DNA from: Perlabentimonas gracilis
Lineage (GTDB): Bacteria > Bacteroidota > Bacteroidia > Bacteroidales > Tenuifilaceae
DNA length: 64,000 nt
Assembly: GCF_011174675.1 (NCBI RefSeq)
Contig: NZ_JAANIG010000027.1
Span: 1-64,000, forward strand
Reading direction: 5' to 3'
How positions within the stretch are numbered: position 1 is the stretch's first letter; every line of letters begins with the position of its first letter. This document shows, in pieces, positions 56,409 through 64,000 of the stretch. Below the pieces are notes generated by a model that had not been told where the DNA came from, made no database searches, and saw nothing but the letters and a program-made list of their open reading frames with translations. Position numbers and translations under genes: made by a program.

Positions 56409-57908
56409 CTAACCCAAAATAACTCCCACAATGGTTGCCGATATTAGCGAGGCCAGTGTGCCGCCAAGAAGTGCTCTCATACCGTAACGCGATAGAAGAA
56501 CCCGCTTGCCCGGGGCTAGCGAGCCAATCCCTCCAATTTGTATGCCAATGGAGGCAAAGTTGGCAAATCCGCAAAGCATATAGGTGGCCATAATTATCGA
56601 TTTCTCGCTGGCGAAAGCCCCTGCTGCCTTTAATTCAGCTAAGCTAACATATCCAATGAATTCGGTCATGATTAGCTTTTCGCCAAGCAACCGACCAAGC
56701 AGGGTTATATCTTCCTTGGCAACACCAATTAGCCACATTACAGGGGCAAACGTATAGCCAAGGATAAATTCAAGGGATAACGAATTGTACTGCCCCTTAG
56801 TAAAAGCGGCAATGGAATCGTTCAGGTTGGTCCAGTCGCCAATTTTTTGTACAATAAAATTGAACATGGCGATAAAGGCTATAAAAACCAGCAGCATGGC
56901 TGCAACGTTAACGGCTAACTTAAGGCCTTCGCTGGTTCCGTTCGAAATGGCATCGAGCACGTTATTCCCAATCTTCTCTTTAGGAACCTCAACGTCGGTG
57001 TTGATTTTCTGATCCTGAGGCACTAGTATCTTCGATAGTACTACCGCTCCAGGAGCAGCCATGATGGAGGCCGCCAAAAGGTGCTTGGCAAAAACCAGTC
57101 GTTGTACTGGGTCGTCGCCACCAAGGAAGCTAATGTATGCTGCAAGCACACCCCCTGCCAGGGTTGCCATTCCGCCAGTCATCACCAGAAGAATCTCCGA
57201 GTTGGTCATCTTCTCAAGGTAGGCCTTAATCATCAGAGGCGATTCGGTTTGGCCTAGGAAGATGTTTCCAGCAACCGATAAACTCTCGGCTCCTGAAAGC
57301 CTCATGGCCTTGGTCATAACCCAAGCCAAAGCCCAAACTACTTTTTGGATTATACCTAGGTAGAATAGCAGGCTGGTAAGTGCCGAGAAAAAGATGATGG
57401 TTGGTAGCACCTGAAAGGCGAAGACAAATCCAAAGGTGTTAACATCCAAAAAGCCGGGGAATAGGAACTCGGTTCCAGCTTTGGAGAAATCGAGGATTTT
57501 TACAAAGAACTTTCCGGCAAAATCGAAAAACATTTGAACTGGTGGGAACTGAAGTATGGCAATGGCTAGTAGGATTTGAATACCTAGCCCAATGCCCACA
57601 ACTCGCCATGACACCGCCTTTCGGTTTGCGCTAAAAAGGTAGGCTATGCCAATAATAACCAGCATACCCAGCAAGCCTCTAAGTAGCGATACGAAGCTAA
57701 ATGAGAATGTTTTCCTTTCCATAAGGATTTGATTCATCTCTTGACCATCATTTGCTTCGGAGGCTTCAACCGGTTGGCTGTTGGCTATTGTTTCAATGGT
57801 CGCGGTGTCTTGCGGCAAGGTGGTGTCGTCCTGCTTTTCGGATGCCACTACGATCATTCCAGTTAGCACAATGCCAATGGAAAGACCAAAAAGAATTTTC
57901 TTTATCAT
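56409..57908 (-). CDS. NupC/CNT-family nucleoside transporter
   Basis: 499 residues. A signal-like N-terminal hydrophobic segment and about 60 extra residues precede the core. FLGQTESPLMIKAYL and SIGIQIGGIGSLAPGKR are CNT signatures. It imports nucleosides with Na+ or H+. The neighbouring nuclease gene ends a little upstream on the same strand. Confidence 0.88.
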   Translation of the reverse strand: MIKKILFGLSIGIVLTGMIVVASEKQDDTTLPQDTATIETIANSQPVEASEANDGQEMNQILMERKTFSFSFVSLLRGLLGMLVIIGIAYLFSANRKAVSWRVVGIGLGIQILLAIAILQFPPVQMFFDFAGKFFVKILDFSKAGTEFLFPGFLDVNTFGFVFAFQVLPTIIFFSALTSLLFYLGIIQKVVWALAWVMTKAMRLSGAESLSVAGNIFLGQTESPLMIKAYLEKMTNSEILLVMTGGMATLAGGVLAAYISFLGGDDPVQRLVFAKHLLAASIMAAPGAVVLSKILVPQDQKINTDVEVPKEKIGNNVLDAISNGTSEGLKLAVNVAAMLLVFIAFIAMFNFIVQKIGDWTNLNDSIAAFTKGQYNSLSLEFILGYTFAPVMWLIGVAKEDITLLGRLLGEKLIMTEFIGYVSLAELKAAGAFASEKSIIMATYMLCGFANFASIGIQIGGIGSLAPGKRVLLSRYGMRALLGGTLASLISATIVGVILG

Positions 57909-57927
57909 TTTATTTCGGAGTTAATAA

Positions 57928-58518
57928 TTAGGAGCGTTTGTTAATCTCGTCGCGAATGTTCGATGCCCTTTCGTAGTCTTCTTTCGATATGGCATCGTCG
58001 AGCAGCATATTAAGTTCCGCCAGTGTAAGGTGCTTAAGCGCTTCGGATTCGGTATCGGTTTTTGGAGGTTCCTCGGTGGTGGGTGTGGCTTCTGCTTCGC
58101 CCTCTTCCACATCAAGCACAATGCCAGCCTTTTCTATTATCTCGTTGGTTGTGTATATTGGGCAGCCAAACCTTAGGGCTAGGGCAATGGAGTCGGAGGT
58201 TCTGGCATCGATAAATACTTCCTTCTTGCCATTGTCGCAGCGGAGCTTCGAGAAGAAAACACCCTCCTCGAGCTTGTATATCTGCACATCAAGAATTTCA
58301 ATGCCAAACGATTTTGCGAAGTTTAAAAAAAGGTCGTGCGTAAGTGGTCGGGGAGGGGTGAGCCCCTCGAGCTGTATGGCTATGGCTTGCGCTTCAAACC
58401 CTCCAATTATAATGGGTATACGTCGCTTCCCGTCTTCCTCGCTTAGTACCAGAGCGTATGCTCCCGACTGAGTTTGGCTATATGATATCCCTAGCACATT
58501 TAGCTTAACCTTATTCAT
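57928..58518 (-). CDS. Bifunctional nuclease (DUF151) with UVR domain
   Basis: 196 residues. Residues 1-130 form the BFN/DUF151 domain (LPIIIGGFEAQAIA-like segment RIPIIIGGFEAQAIAIQL, DARTSDSIALALRFGCPIY). The last 35 residues (LDDAISKEDYERASNIRDEI) form a UVR motif as in UvrB/UvrC. The family is described as having DNase/RNase activity. It precedes the transporter gene by 19 bp, so they are probably one transcript. Confidence 0.85.
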   Translation of the reverse strand: MNKVKLNVLGISYSQTQSGAYALVLSEEDGKRRIPIIIGGFEAQAIAIQLEGLTPPRPLTHDLFLNFAKSFGIEILDVQIYKLEEGVFFSKLRCDNGKKEVFIDARTSDSIALALRFGCPIYTTNEIIEKAGIVLDVEEGEAEATPTTEEPPKTDTESEALKHLTLAELNMLLDDAISKEDYERASNIRDEINKRS

Positions 58519-58680
58519 TTACAACACTTACTTTATATGCATAATCTTTGAAAAATAGATAGGATACAAACCTAGTTTAATTTGTTAAATAATACAAGAT
58601 GGGATAAGCTTTGTTGATTTTTTTGTAAGCAAAAATTGCTATTTACCAGATAATCAAAACCGAAAATTGATAGACAAACC

Positions 58681-59115
58681 CTAATTGGTAATGTTCAAGA
58701 AGGATCCGCTTAGCGAGGTTTTGTATCTTTTCAAGGGATAACCACTTGATGCCTGCCCCCAGTTGTGGAACGAGTACGTTGTGTTGCAATGTGGGCATTT
58801 CCCTGTGTCAAAACCATCCTCAATAATCTCAATGGCCGTGCTCTTCTCTATATGCTGTGGGCAGGTTGCATCAAAGGCAAAGAACTCGTCGGTTGTGTAA
58901 CGGTAAATAACAATTCCATTGTTATCGAACCCCTCGTTGGGGTACATTATGGCATTGCCCGGTACTTGGATATGACTAAATTGCGTAAGATCTAAGTTGA
59001 TTCTAAAACTTACGTAAACATCAGGAACTATCTTGGGCTCCTCCTCTACGCATGAGGCAAAAGGAAACATTAACCCTACCGCTATCCCCAGAAACTTTAT
59101 CTTTGTCCAATTCAT
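58681..59115 (-). CDS. Rieske-like lipoprotein with altered cluster motif
   Basis: 144 residues from the ATG at 59115, followed by a lipoprotein signal (AVGLMFPFASC). The fold is Rieske-like, but the two ligand motifs read TCPQH and KCPHC instead of CxH and CxxH. It could bind a different metal or none. It is divergent from the next lipoprotein gene. Confidence 0.6.
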   Translation of the reverse strand: MNWTKIKFLGIAVGLMFPFASCVEEEPKIVPDVYVSFRINLDLTQFSHIQVPGNAIMYPNEGFDNNGIVIYRYTTDEFFAFDATCPQHIEKSTAIEIIEDGFDTGKCPHCNTTYSFHNWGQASSGYPLKRYKTSLSGSFLNITN

Positions 59116-59191
59116 GATCGTTGCCTTTTTGCAAATATACACTACCTTTACAAAATGCTCAGGTATTATTTTTCGAATAAATATTTACACA

Positions 59192-59593
59192 ATGAATATT
59201 GGCAAAAGTACTAACACATTTTGTATATTTGTAATCTTAGCATCGTTAGTTTTTTCGTTAGGTTCTTGCAATAGAAAGGTATACCCCTCGGGGCTTGAAG
59301 GAAACCTGCTTGGTACGCAGAAAAATTACAAGAAAGAGGTTAGGCAGCGCGAACGGATGGCTCGTAGGGCTGAGAGGCGCACAGCAAGGCTAGAGCGAAA
59401 GGCGCTTCGCCCACAAGCCAAGGAGAAGCGAAGGGCAGAAAAAGGCAGTAAGCAGGCAGTTGAAAATCACATCAAAAAGCAACACCCCGATGTGCAGGCA
59501 CGCATGAAGGAGAACCAGCGCTACACAAAGCAACGCTACGCTTCGAGAAAGACCTTTTGGGAACGAGTTCAATTTTGGAAAAAAAGAAAATAG
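59192..59593 (+). CDS. Basic lipoprotein of unknown function
   Basis: 133 residues from the ATG at 59192, which places a lipoprotein signal (ILASLVFSLGSC) at the N-terminus. The rest is extremely rich in Arg and Lys with a coiled-coil look (RRAERRTARLERKA). Its next gene starts 2 bp after the stop. Not recognised. Confidence 0.6.
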   Translation: MNIGKSTNTFCIFVILASLVFSLGSCNRKVYPSGLEGNLLGTQKNYKKEVRQRERMARRAERRTARLERKALRPQAKEKRRAEKGSKQAVENHIKKQHPDVQARMKENQRYTKQRYASRKTFWERVQFWKKRK

Positions 59594-59595
59594 AG

Positions 59596-60168
59596 ATGGA
59601 ATTTGACAGCTTAATTTATATTATAATTGCCGTAGTTCTGGCCATTGTGAATGCAGTAGCCCAAAAAAAGAAGAAGGAGCAGGCTGTTGGTGCCGCACCT
59701 AAACCGGCGAACTTTGACGAGCAATTTCAGCATTCTGATGAAGAGTATGAGGAGCAATACCACGACGAGGAGCGAGTTGCAGCTAATCCTTTAGAGATAC
59801 TTTTTGGGCAGTTGGAGAATGACCGGGTTAAGATGGTGGAGGTAGCCTCGGATGAGGTAGAGGTGAAAGAACCATCTAGGGTAGAGCCAGCCCCTGAGCC
59901 CGAACCTCAGTTCAACGATTTTCATACCAAAATGCAGGAGAAGGCACAGGAGTTTATCGACTTTAAGCATGAGAAGAATTTCTTCGATTTTGAGGAGGAT
60001 AGTATTGCTAGCACTGCCATAGGTGATGTTCTTACCGAAGAGGAAGAGGAGGCTCAGGCTGAGATAGAGAGGAAGAACGATATACTAATGGATTTTACCG
60101 CTGCTAAAGCTATTGTGTTCTCGGAAATTATCAAACCCAAATATTTTGCAACAGGAGTAAATAGCTAG
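59596..60168 (+). CDS. Single-pass membrane protein with acidic domain, unknown
   Basis: 190 residues from the ATG at 59596. An N-terminal membrane helix (LIYIIIAVVLAIVNAVA) is followed by a KKKK cytoplasmic stop and a long Glu-rich region. The ending AAKAIVFSEIIKPKYF looks like a short conserved motif. Linked to the preceding basic lipoprotein. Confidence 0.6.
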   Translation: MEFDSLIYIIIAVVLAIVNAVAQKKKKEQAVGAAPKPANFDEQFQHSDEEYEEQYHDEERVAANPLEILFGQLENDRVKMVEVASDEVEVKEPSRVEPAPEPEPQFNDFHTKMQEKAQEFIDFKHEKNFFDFEEDSIASTAIGDVLTEEEEEAQAEIERKNDILMDFTAAKAIVFSEIIKPKYFATGVNS

Positions 60169-60170
60169 TA

Positions 60171-60202
60171 TTGTTTTTATTATAAAATAATCCGTATCTT
60201 TG
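60171..60202 (+). promoter_or_regulatory. Strong promoter of greA
   Basis: TTG at 60171-60173, a 21-bp spacer and TATCTTTG (60195-60202) match the Bacteroidota -33/-7 consensus; transcription should start about 60209. Confidence 0.7.
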
Positions 60203-60206
60203 CAAC

Positions 60207-60242
60207 GGAAAAAGAGTTCCGATTTCTCGGAATTCTTTTTTA
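60207..60242 (+). terminator. Terminator-like hairpin in the greA leader
   Basis: AAAAGAGTTCCGA pairs with TCGGAATTCTTTT (one wobble), followed by a T-run. It lies just after the greA promoter, so it would end short transcripts before greA. It may also stop read-through from the upstream gene. Confidence 0.6.
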
Positions 60243-60274
60243 TTTATTCTACTTATCAATAATGTTTTTATGCT

Positions 60275-60748
60275 ATGTCGAATGTAACCTATTTAACCAA
60301 GGACGGGTTGCAAAAGCTTCAAAAAGAGCTTGAGCACCTACGAACAGTTGAGCGTCCGGCTATCTCACAAATGATTGCCGAGGCTCGCGATAAAGGCGAC
60401 CTTTCTGAAAATGCCGAGTACGATGCCGCCAAGGAGGCGCAGGGTATGCTCGAGATGCGCATAGCCAAGCTTGAGGATGCCATTGCTAAAGCGAGGGTTA
60501 TTGATGAGACTAAGATTGATATAAGCAAGGTGCAAATTCTCAATAAGGTAAAGCTTAAGAACACAACCAATAACTCCATGGTGGAGTACACCCTTGTACC
60601 CGAGAGCGAGGCAAATATTAAGGAGGGCAAATTATCCGTTGGCACTCCCATCGCTAAGGCTTTGCTTGGCAAGAAGAAGGGCGAAAAGGTTGAGGTAAAT
60701 ATCCCTTCGGGAGTGGTAACCTTCGAAATCATTGATATCTCAAGATAG
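60275..60748 (+). CDS. greA: Transcription elongation factor GreA
   Basis: 157 residues. The N-terminal coiled coil (KLQKELEHLRTVERPAISQM) with acidic tip DKGDLSENAEYDAA, and the C-terminal FKBP-like domain (VSTPIAKALLGKKKG-like VGTPIAKALLGKKKG). It rescues stalled RNA polymerase by stimulating transcript cleavage. Preceded by a promoter and a terminator-like leader hairpin. Confidence 0.95.
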   Translation: MSNVTYLTKDGLQKLQKELEHLRTVERPAISQMIAEARDKGDLSENAEYDAAKEAQGMLEMRIAKLEDAIAKARVIDETKIDISKVQILNKVKLKNTTNNSMVEYTLVPESEANIKEGKLSVGTPIAKALLGKKKGEKVEVNIPSGVVTFEIIDISR

Positions 60749-60763
60749 ATTAATACTAATCCT

Positions 60764-61156
60764 ATGGCATCGATATTCTCAAAAATTGTAGCTGGCGATA
60801 TTCCCTCGTACAAAGTTGCAGAGGACGATCGCTACTTCGCCTTTCTTGATATTAACCCATTGGCCAAAGGCCATGTGCTGGTGATTCCCAAGCAGGAGGT
60901 TGACTATATTTTTGATGTTGATGACAAAACGCTTGCCGACATGATGGTATTTGCCAAGCGCGTGGCTTTAGCAATCGAGAAGGTTGTAACGTGCAAGCGA
61001 ATAGGTGTTGCCGTGCTGGGGCTAGAGGTCCCGCACGCCCATATTCACCTTGTACCCCTTAATCAGGAAACCGATATAAGTTTCACGAAACCAAGGGTGA
61101 AGCTAACAAACGATGAGTTTATTGATCTTGCGCAAAGCATTTCGGCAGCTTTGTAA
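60764..61156 (+). CDS. HIT-family protein
   Basis: 130 residues. The motif HAHIHLVP is the nucleotide-binding histidine triad (HxHxH). FLDINPLAKGHVLVIPK is the family N-terminal signature. Members hydrolyse nucleoside phosphoramidates. Located 15 bp after greA, probably on the same transcript. Confidence 0.92.
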   Translation: MASIFSKIVAGDIPSYKVAEDDRYFAFLDINPLAKGHVLVIPKQEVDYIFDVDDKTLADMMVFAKRVALAIEKVVTCKRIGVAVLGLEVPHAHIHLVPLNQETDISFTKPRVKLTNDEFIDLAQSISAAL

Positions 61157-61182
61157 AGCAATCTATCAATATCTACCTATGA

Positions 61183-61207
61183 AGCAGCCAAATGGCTGCT
61201 TTTTTTA
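61183..61207 (+). terminator. Intrinsic terminator after greA-HIT
   Basis: AGCAGCCA-aa-TGGCTGCT followed by seven T (61183-61207), 26 bp past the HIT stop. Confidence 0.85.
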
Positions 61208-61284
61208 TTTGCATAAGCGTAATTTTTACTACATTTGGTACCAAGCAGATTTGATTGTTGTAAAACCCTAACTCGTAGCATCAG

Positions 61285-62823
61285 ATGCTGGTTAAAACCT
61301 ATGGCAGTGCAGTGCACGGCATAAAGGCAACTACAATTACCATTGAGGTAAGCGTTAGCCAGGGGATTAACTTTTTCCTTGTGGGCCTACCCGATAATGC
61401 TGTGCGAGAAAGCCAACAGCGCATTGTCACCGCATTTGAATCCATTAGGCAGAAGATGCCCAAGAAGCGGGTTGTAATAAATATGGCCCCTGCCGATATA
61501 CGCAAGGAGGGAGCAGCCTACGATTTGCCTCTGGCGGTTGGTATTATGGCTGCATCAGAGGTTATCCGGCCCGATGAGCTGTCCGAGTTTGTTATTATGG
61601 GCGAACTCTCGCTCGATGGCTCAGTAAAACCCATTAAAGGAATTCTGCCCATTGCCATTCAGGCAAGGGAGGAGGGGTTCAAGGGGTTAATTGTTCCACA
61701 CGATAATGCGCGCGAGGCAGCAGTAGTTAATAACCTGGAGGTGTATGGCGTTGAGAACCTTGGACAGGTAGTCGACTTTTTTAATGGCGATACGAAGCTC
61801 GATCCCTTTGTAGTTGATACCCGTGCCGAATTTATGCAGCATGCCAACGAGTACGAGGTAGATTTTTCCGACGTGAAAGGGCAGGAGAATGTTAAGCGTG
61901 CCTTTGAGGTGGCCGCTGCTGGCGGACACAATTTAATTATGATTGGTTCGCCTGGTGCCGGAAAAACCATGCTGGCCAAACGATTGCCCACCATTATTCC
62001 ACCACTGACCCTTCGCGAGGCGCTTGAAACCACCAAGATTCATTCTGTTGCCGGAAAGATTGATAAGGATACCTCCTTGATGACCCGAAGGCCATTTCGT
62101 AGCCCTCATCATACCATCTCGGATGTTGCCCTTGTGGGAGGGGGAACGTACCCTCAGCCTGGCGAAATTTCCCTGGCGCACAACGGAGTTCTTTTTCTCG
62201 ACGAGCTCCCTGAATTTAAACGAACGGTGCTTGAGGTTATGCGGCAACCCCTTGAGGATAGGGTGATAACCATATCTAGGGCGAAGTTCTCGGTGGAGTA
62301 CCCCGCCTCATTCATGCTGGTTGCATCAATGAACCCCTGCCCTTGTGGATACTATAACCACCCCGAGAAGGATTGTGTTTGTTCGCATGGGGTCGTCCAA
62401 AAGTATCTGAATAAAATATCGGGTCCACTGCTCGATAGGATTGACATCCACATTGAGGTAGTGCCTGTTCCGTTCGAGAAGCTGGCCGAGGCTCCTCCGG
62501 CTGAGTCATCGGCCAATGTGCGCGAAAGAGTGGTTAAGGCGCGCGATATCCAAGCCGAGCGTTTTATTGAGTGGAAGGGCGTTTATTGCAATGCCCAGAT
62601 GACTAGTAAGCTTATACGTAAGTTTTGTGTGCTAGATGCCGCAGGGATGGCGCTGCTTAAGAATGCAATGGAACGATTAGGCCTTTCGGCTAGGGCTTAC
62701 GATCGGATTCTCAAGGTGTCGCGTACCATAGCTGATTTAGAGGGTAGCCCCGCCATAAAGCCCGAGCATGTAGCCGAGGCAATTCAGTATCGAAGCCTCG
62801 ATAGGGATACTTGGATAGGTTGA
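61285..62823 (+). CDS. YifB/ComM-family Mg-chelatase-like AAA+ ATPase
   Basis: 512 residues. The N-terminal ChlI domain (residues 1-170) is followed by AAA+ (Walker A GSPGAGKTM about residue 222; Walker B LFLDELPEF) and a C-terminal helical domain. A CxCG type zinc-like site appears in NPCPCGYYNHPEKDC. ComM is a branch-migration helicase in natural transformation; in Bacteroidota its role is not established. Confidence 0.92.
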   Translation: MLVKTYGSAVHGIKATTITIEVSVSQGINFFLVGLPDNAVRESQQRIVTAFESIRQKMPKKRVVINMAPADIRKEGAAYDLPLAVGIMAASEVIRPDELSEFVIMGELSLDGSVKPIKGILPIAIQAREEGFKGLIVPHDNAREAAVVNNLEVYGVENLGQVVDFFNGDTKLDPFVVDTRAEFMQHANEYEVDFSDVKGQENVKRAFEVAAAGGHNLIMIGSPGAGKTMLAKRLPTIIPPLTLREALETTKIHSVAGKIDKDTSLMTRRPFRSPHHTISDVALVGGGTYPQPGEISLAHNGVLFLDELPEFKRTVLEVMRQPLEDRVITISRAKFSVEYPASFMLVASMNPCPCGYYNHPEKDCVCSHGVVQKYLNKISGPLLDRIDIHIEVVPVPFEKLAEAPPAESSANVRERVVKARDIQAERFIEWKGVYCNAQMTSKLIRKFCVLDAAGMALLKNAMERLGLSARAYDRILKVSRTIADLEGSPAIKPEHVAEAIQYRSLDRDTWIG

Positions 62824-62863
62824 TTTTTTAGGCTTTATGAAATTTGGCTTTTTAAAAGTTAGT

Positions 62864-64000
62864 ATGATAGCAATAAGAACTGTACGCAGATTTCTTTTTC
62901 TTCTGCTTGTGGCCTTCCAACTTCAAGTTGGATTAGCCCAAGATGGGAACCCTTTCCTTACGCATTACAAACTTCCCGATGGTGTAAGCAATCAGAATTG
63001 GGACTTTGTTCAGGGCGATAATGGCCTGATGTACATCCTTAACCGCAAGGGAATATTTTCATTTGATGGCTTACAGTGGGAAAACCTCAAGGTTATGGGA
63101 AGACCCATAGCCTTGGCCTATAGTAACGACTTGTTCTACTGTACCGACAGAGGTGTGGGCTACATGGATATTAGCCCCGAGGGCCAATTCCAAGAGCATC
63201 TCTTGATCCAATCGACAGATGAGAATTATTTTTACAAGTTTTGCCACCTGTCCGATGGGCTGCTTGTAGTATCACCAACAACTATTTGTAAGATAACAAC
63301 TCAGCCGCAGATAAAGGTTGACACAATACACTTCGATGATCGGCCCCAGGTGTTTATCTCCGATTTATTTGAACTCGAGGGTGGAGTTTATCACATTCAG
63401 AATAGGGCCTTAATCTGCTTAAACAAGCCCGACGGAGGATACGAAATAGTTGCGGGATTGCCCATAGGTTTTGATATGACCTTCTCGTTTGTTCACTCAG
63501 AAAATGCTTACTTCGGTGCAACCGACAATAAGCTATACCGGTTTGATGGTGATAGGTTGACTCCATTTAGTTTTGACGATCAGGACTACATCGTGGCAAG
63601 TGTGCCCACAGGGGGAGTATCTGTTGATGACAAAACCTTTGCCCTGGCAACCCTTAACGGGGGAAGCGTTCTGGTAAATAGCAACGACGGTACTACAGCG
63701 TATACGCTCAATTACGTTAGTGGCCTGCCCGATGATGAGATCTATTCGCTGGGTAGAGATAGCGACAAAGGCTTATGGCTATCGCACGGTATGGGTATCT
63801 CACGAGCCGATTTGAACGTTCCTGTTAAATCCTATAGCTATTACCAAGGCCTTAGGGGAAATGTTCTCTCAGCTGCAATGTACAATAGCAAGCTGTACGT
63901 AGGAACCAGCGAGGGGCTGTTCTCCCTCGATGAGAAGCGCGACTACAAGGCCATTAGCGTGCCAATTAGGAGGAAAGTTAAACCTGCTGTGGCACAGCCC
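62864..64000 (+). CDS. Two-component-regulator propeller-type protein, partial at window edge
   Basis: The frame is open to the window end. An ATG at 62837 is also possible; 62864 gives a compact signal peptide (FLFLLLVAFQLQVGLAQ). The protein shows beta-propeller repeats typical of two-component-regulator propellers (LPDGVSNQNWDFVQGDNGLMY; GLPDDEIYSLGRDSDKGLWL; VLSAAMYNSKLYVGTSEGL). A sensor or HTH module probably follows beyond the window. Confidence 0.75.
   Translation, partial: MIAIRTVRRFLFLLLVAFQLQVGLAQDGNPFLTHYKLPDGVSNQNWDFVQGDNGLMYILNRKGIFSFDGLQWENLKVMGRPIALAYSNDLFYCTDRGVGYMDISPEGQFQEHLLIQSTDENYFYKFCHLSDGLLVVSPTTICKITTQPQIKVDTIHFDDRPQVFISDLFELEGGVYHIQNRALICLNKPDGGYEIVAGLPIGFDMTFSFVHSENAYFGATDNKLYRFDGDRLTPFSFDDQDYIVASVPTGGVSVDDKTFALATLNGGSVLVNSNDGTTAYTLNYVSGLPDDEIYSLGRDSDKGLWLSHGMGISRADLNVPVKSYSYYQGLRGNVLSAAMYNSKLYVGTSEGLFSLDEKRDYKAISVPIRRKVKPAVAQP

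Overview
This window looks like a chromosomal segment of a Bacteroidota bacterium, most likely Bacteroidales/Marinilabiliales; I cannot name the species. Evidence: many promoters fit the Bacteroidota -7 box TAnnTTTG, ribosome-binding sites are weak or absent, and several families are typical of the group (BlaI with an M56 peptidase, GIN-domain adhesin-like proteins, a two-domain ABC-F with a degenerate second site, a rhomboid pair). No tRNA, rRNA, CRISPR array or transposase was seen.

Layout. 1-2651: BlaI repressor and M56 sensor peptidase. 2761-3584: a small arsR-arsC unit. 3660-10987: hypothetical surface proteins, an HTH protein, a repeat-rich spacer holding the tail of a second threonine-dehydratase gene, the intact dehydratase and an S9 peptidase. 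11146-18453: dapD, a PagL-like lipid A deacylase, two GIN-domain proteins, an Spx/ArsC-like protein, and class I and class II fumarases. 18542-20173: an AT-rich DUF4411 PIN / XRE-ImmA toxin-antitoxin pair. 20335-30898: housekeeping genes (recX, prmC, ribD, a LOG-like gene, trxA, dnaE, two rhomboids, an EEP-family protein).

30908-49855 is the most accessory-like part, a long run of thiol, sulfur and metalloid genes mostly on the minus strand. It holds (a) rhodanese / DksA-like / thioredoxin-like / zinc-ribbon genes; (b) a fluoride unit (crcB, DUF190, perhaps a HAD phosphatase) behind a recognisable fluoride riboswitch; (c) arsR-arsC-arsM-acr3; (d) an ArsR / rhodanese / TauE-SafE set followed by a rhodanese-porin fusion and a secreted rhodanese; (e) split permeases and a large coiled-coil lipoprotein; (f) an ArsR / thioredoxin / ArsF / ArsG / permease operon resembling organoarsenical detoxification loci, with a paired ArsR-type operator.

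49953-64000 returns to housekeeping and surface genes: rlmN, a serpin, an AlbA_2 protein, a 166-bp tandem repeat, an ABC-F ATPase, a nucleoside transporter, a bifunctional nuclease, greA (with a terminator-like hairpin in its leader), a HIT protein, a YifB/ComM ATPase and the start of a beta-propeller sensor that runs off the edge.

The strongest leads are the rhodanese-porin fusion with its sulfur-handling neighbours, the fluoride riboswitch operon, the dehydratase gene remnant, the G7-tract frameshift in the TauE/SafE gene and the ArsR operator pair.
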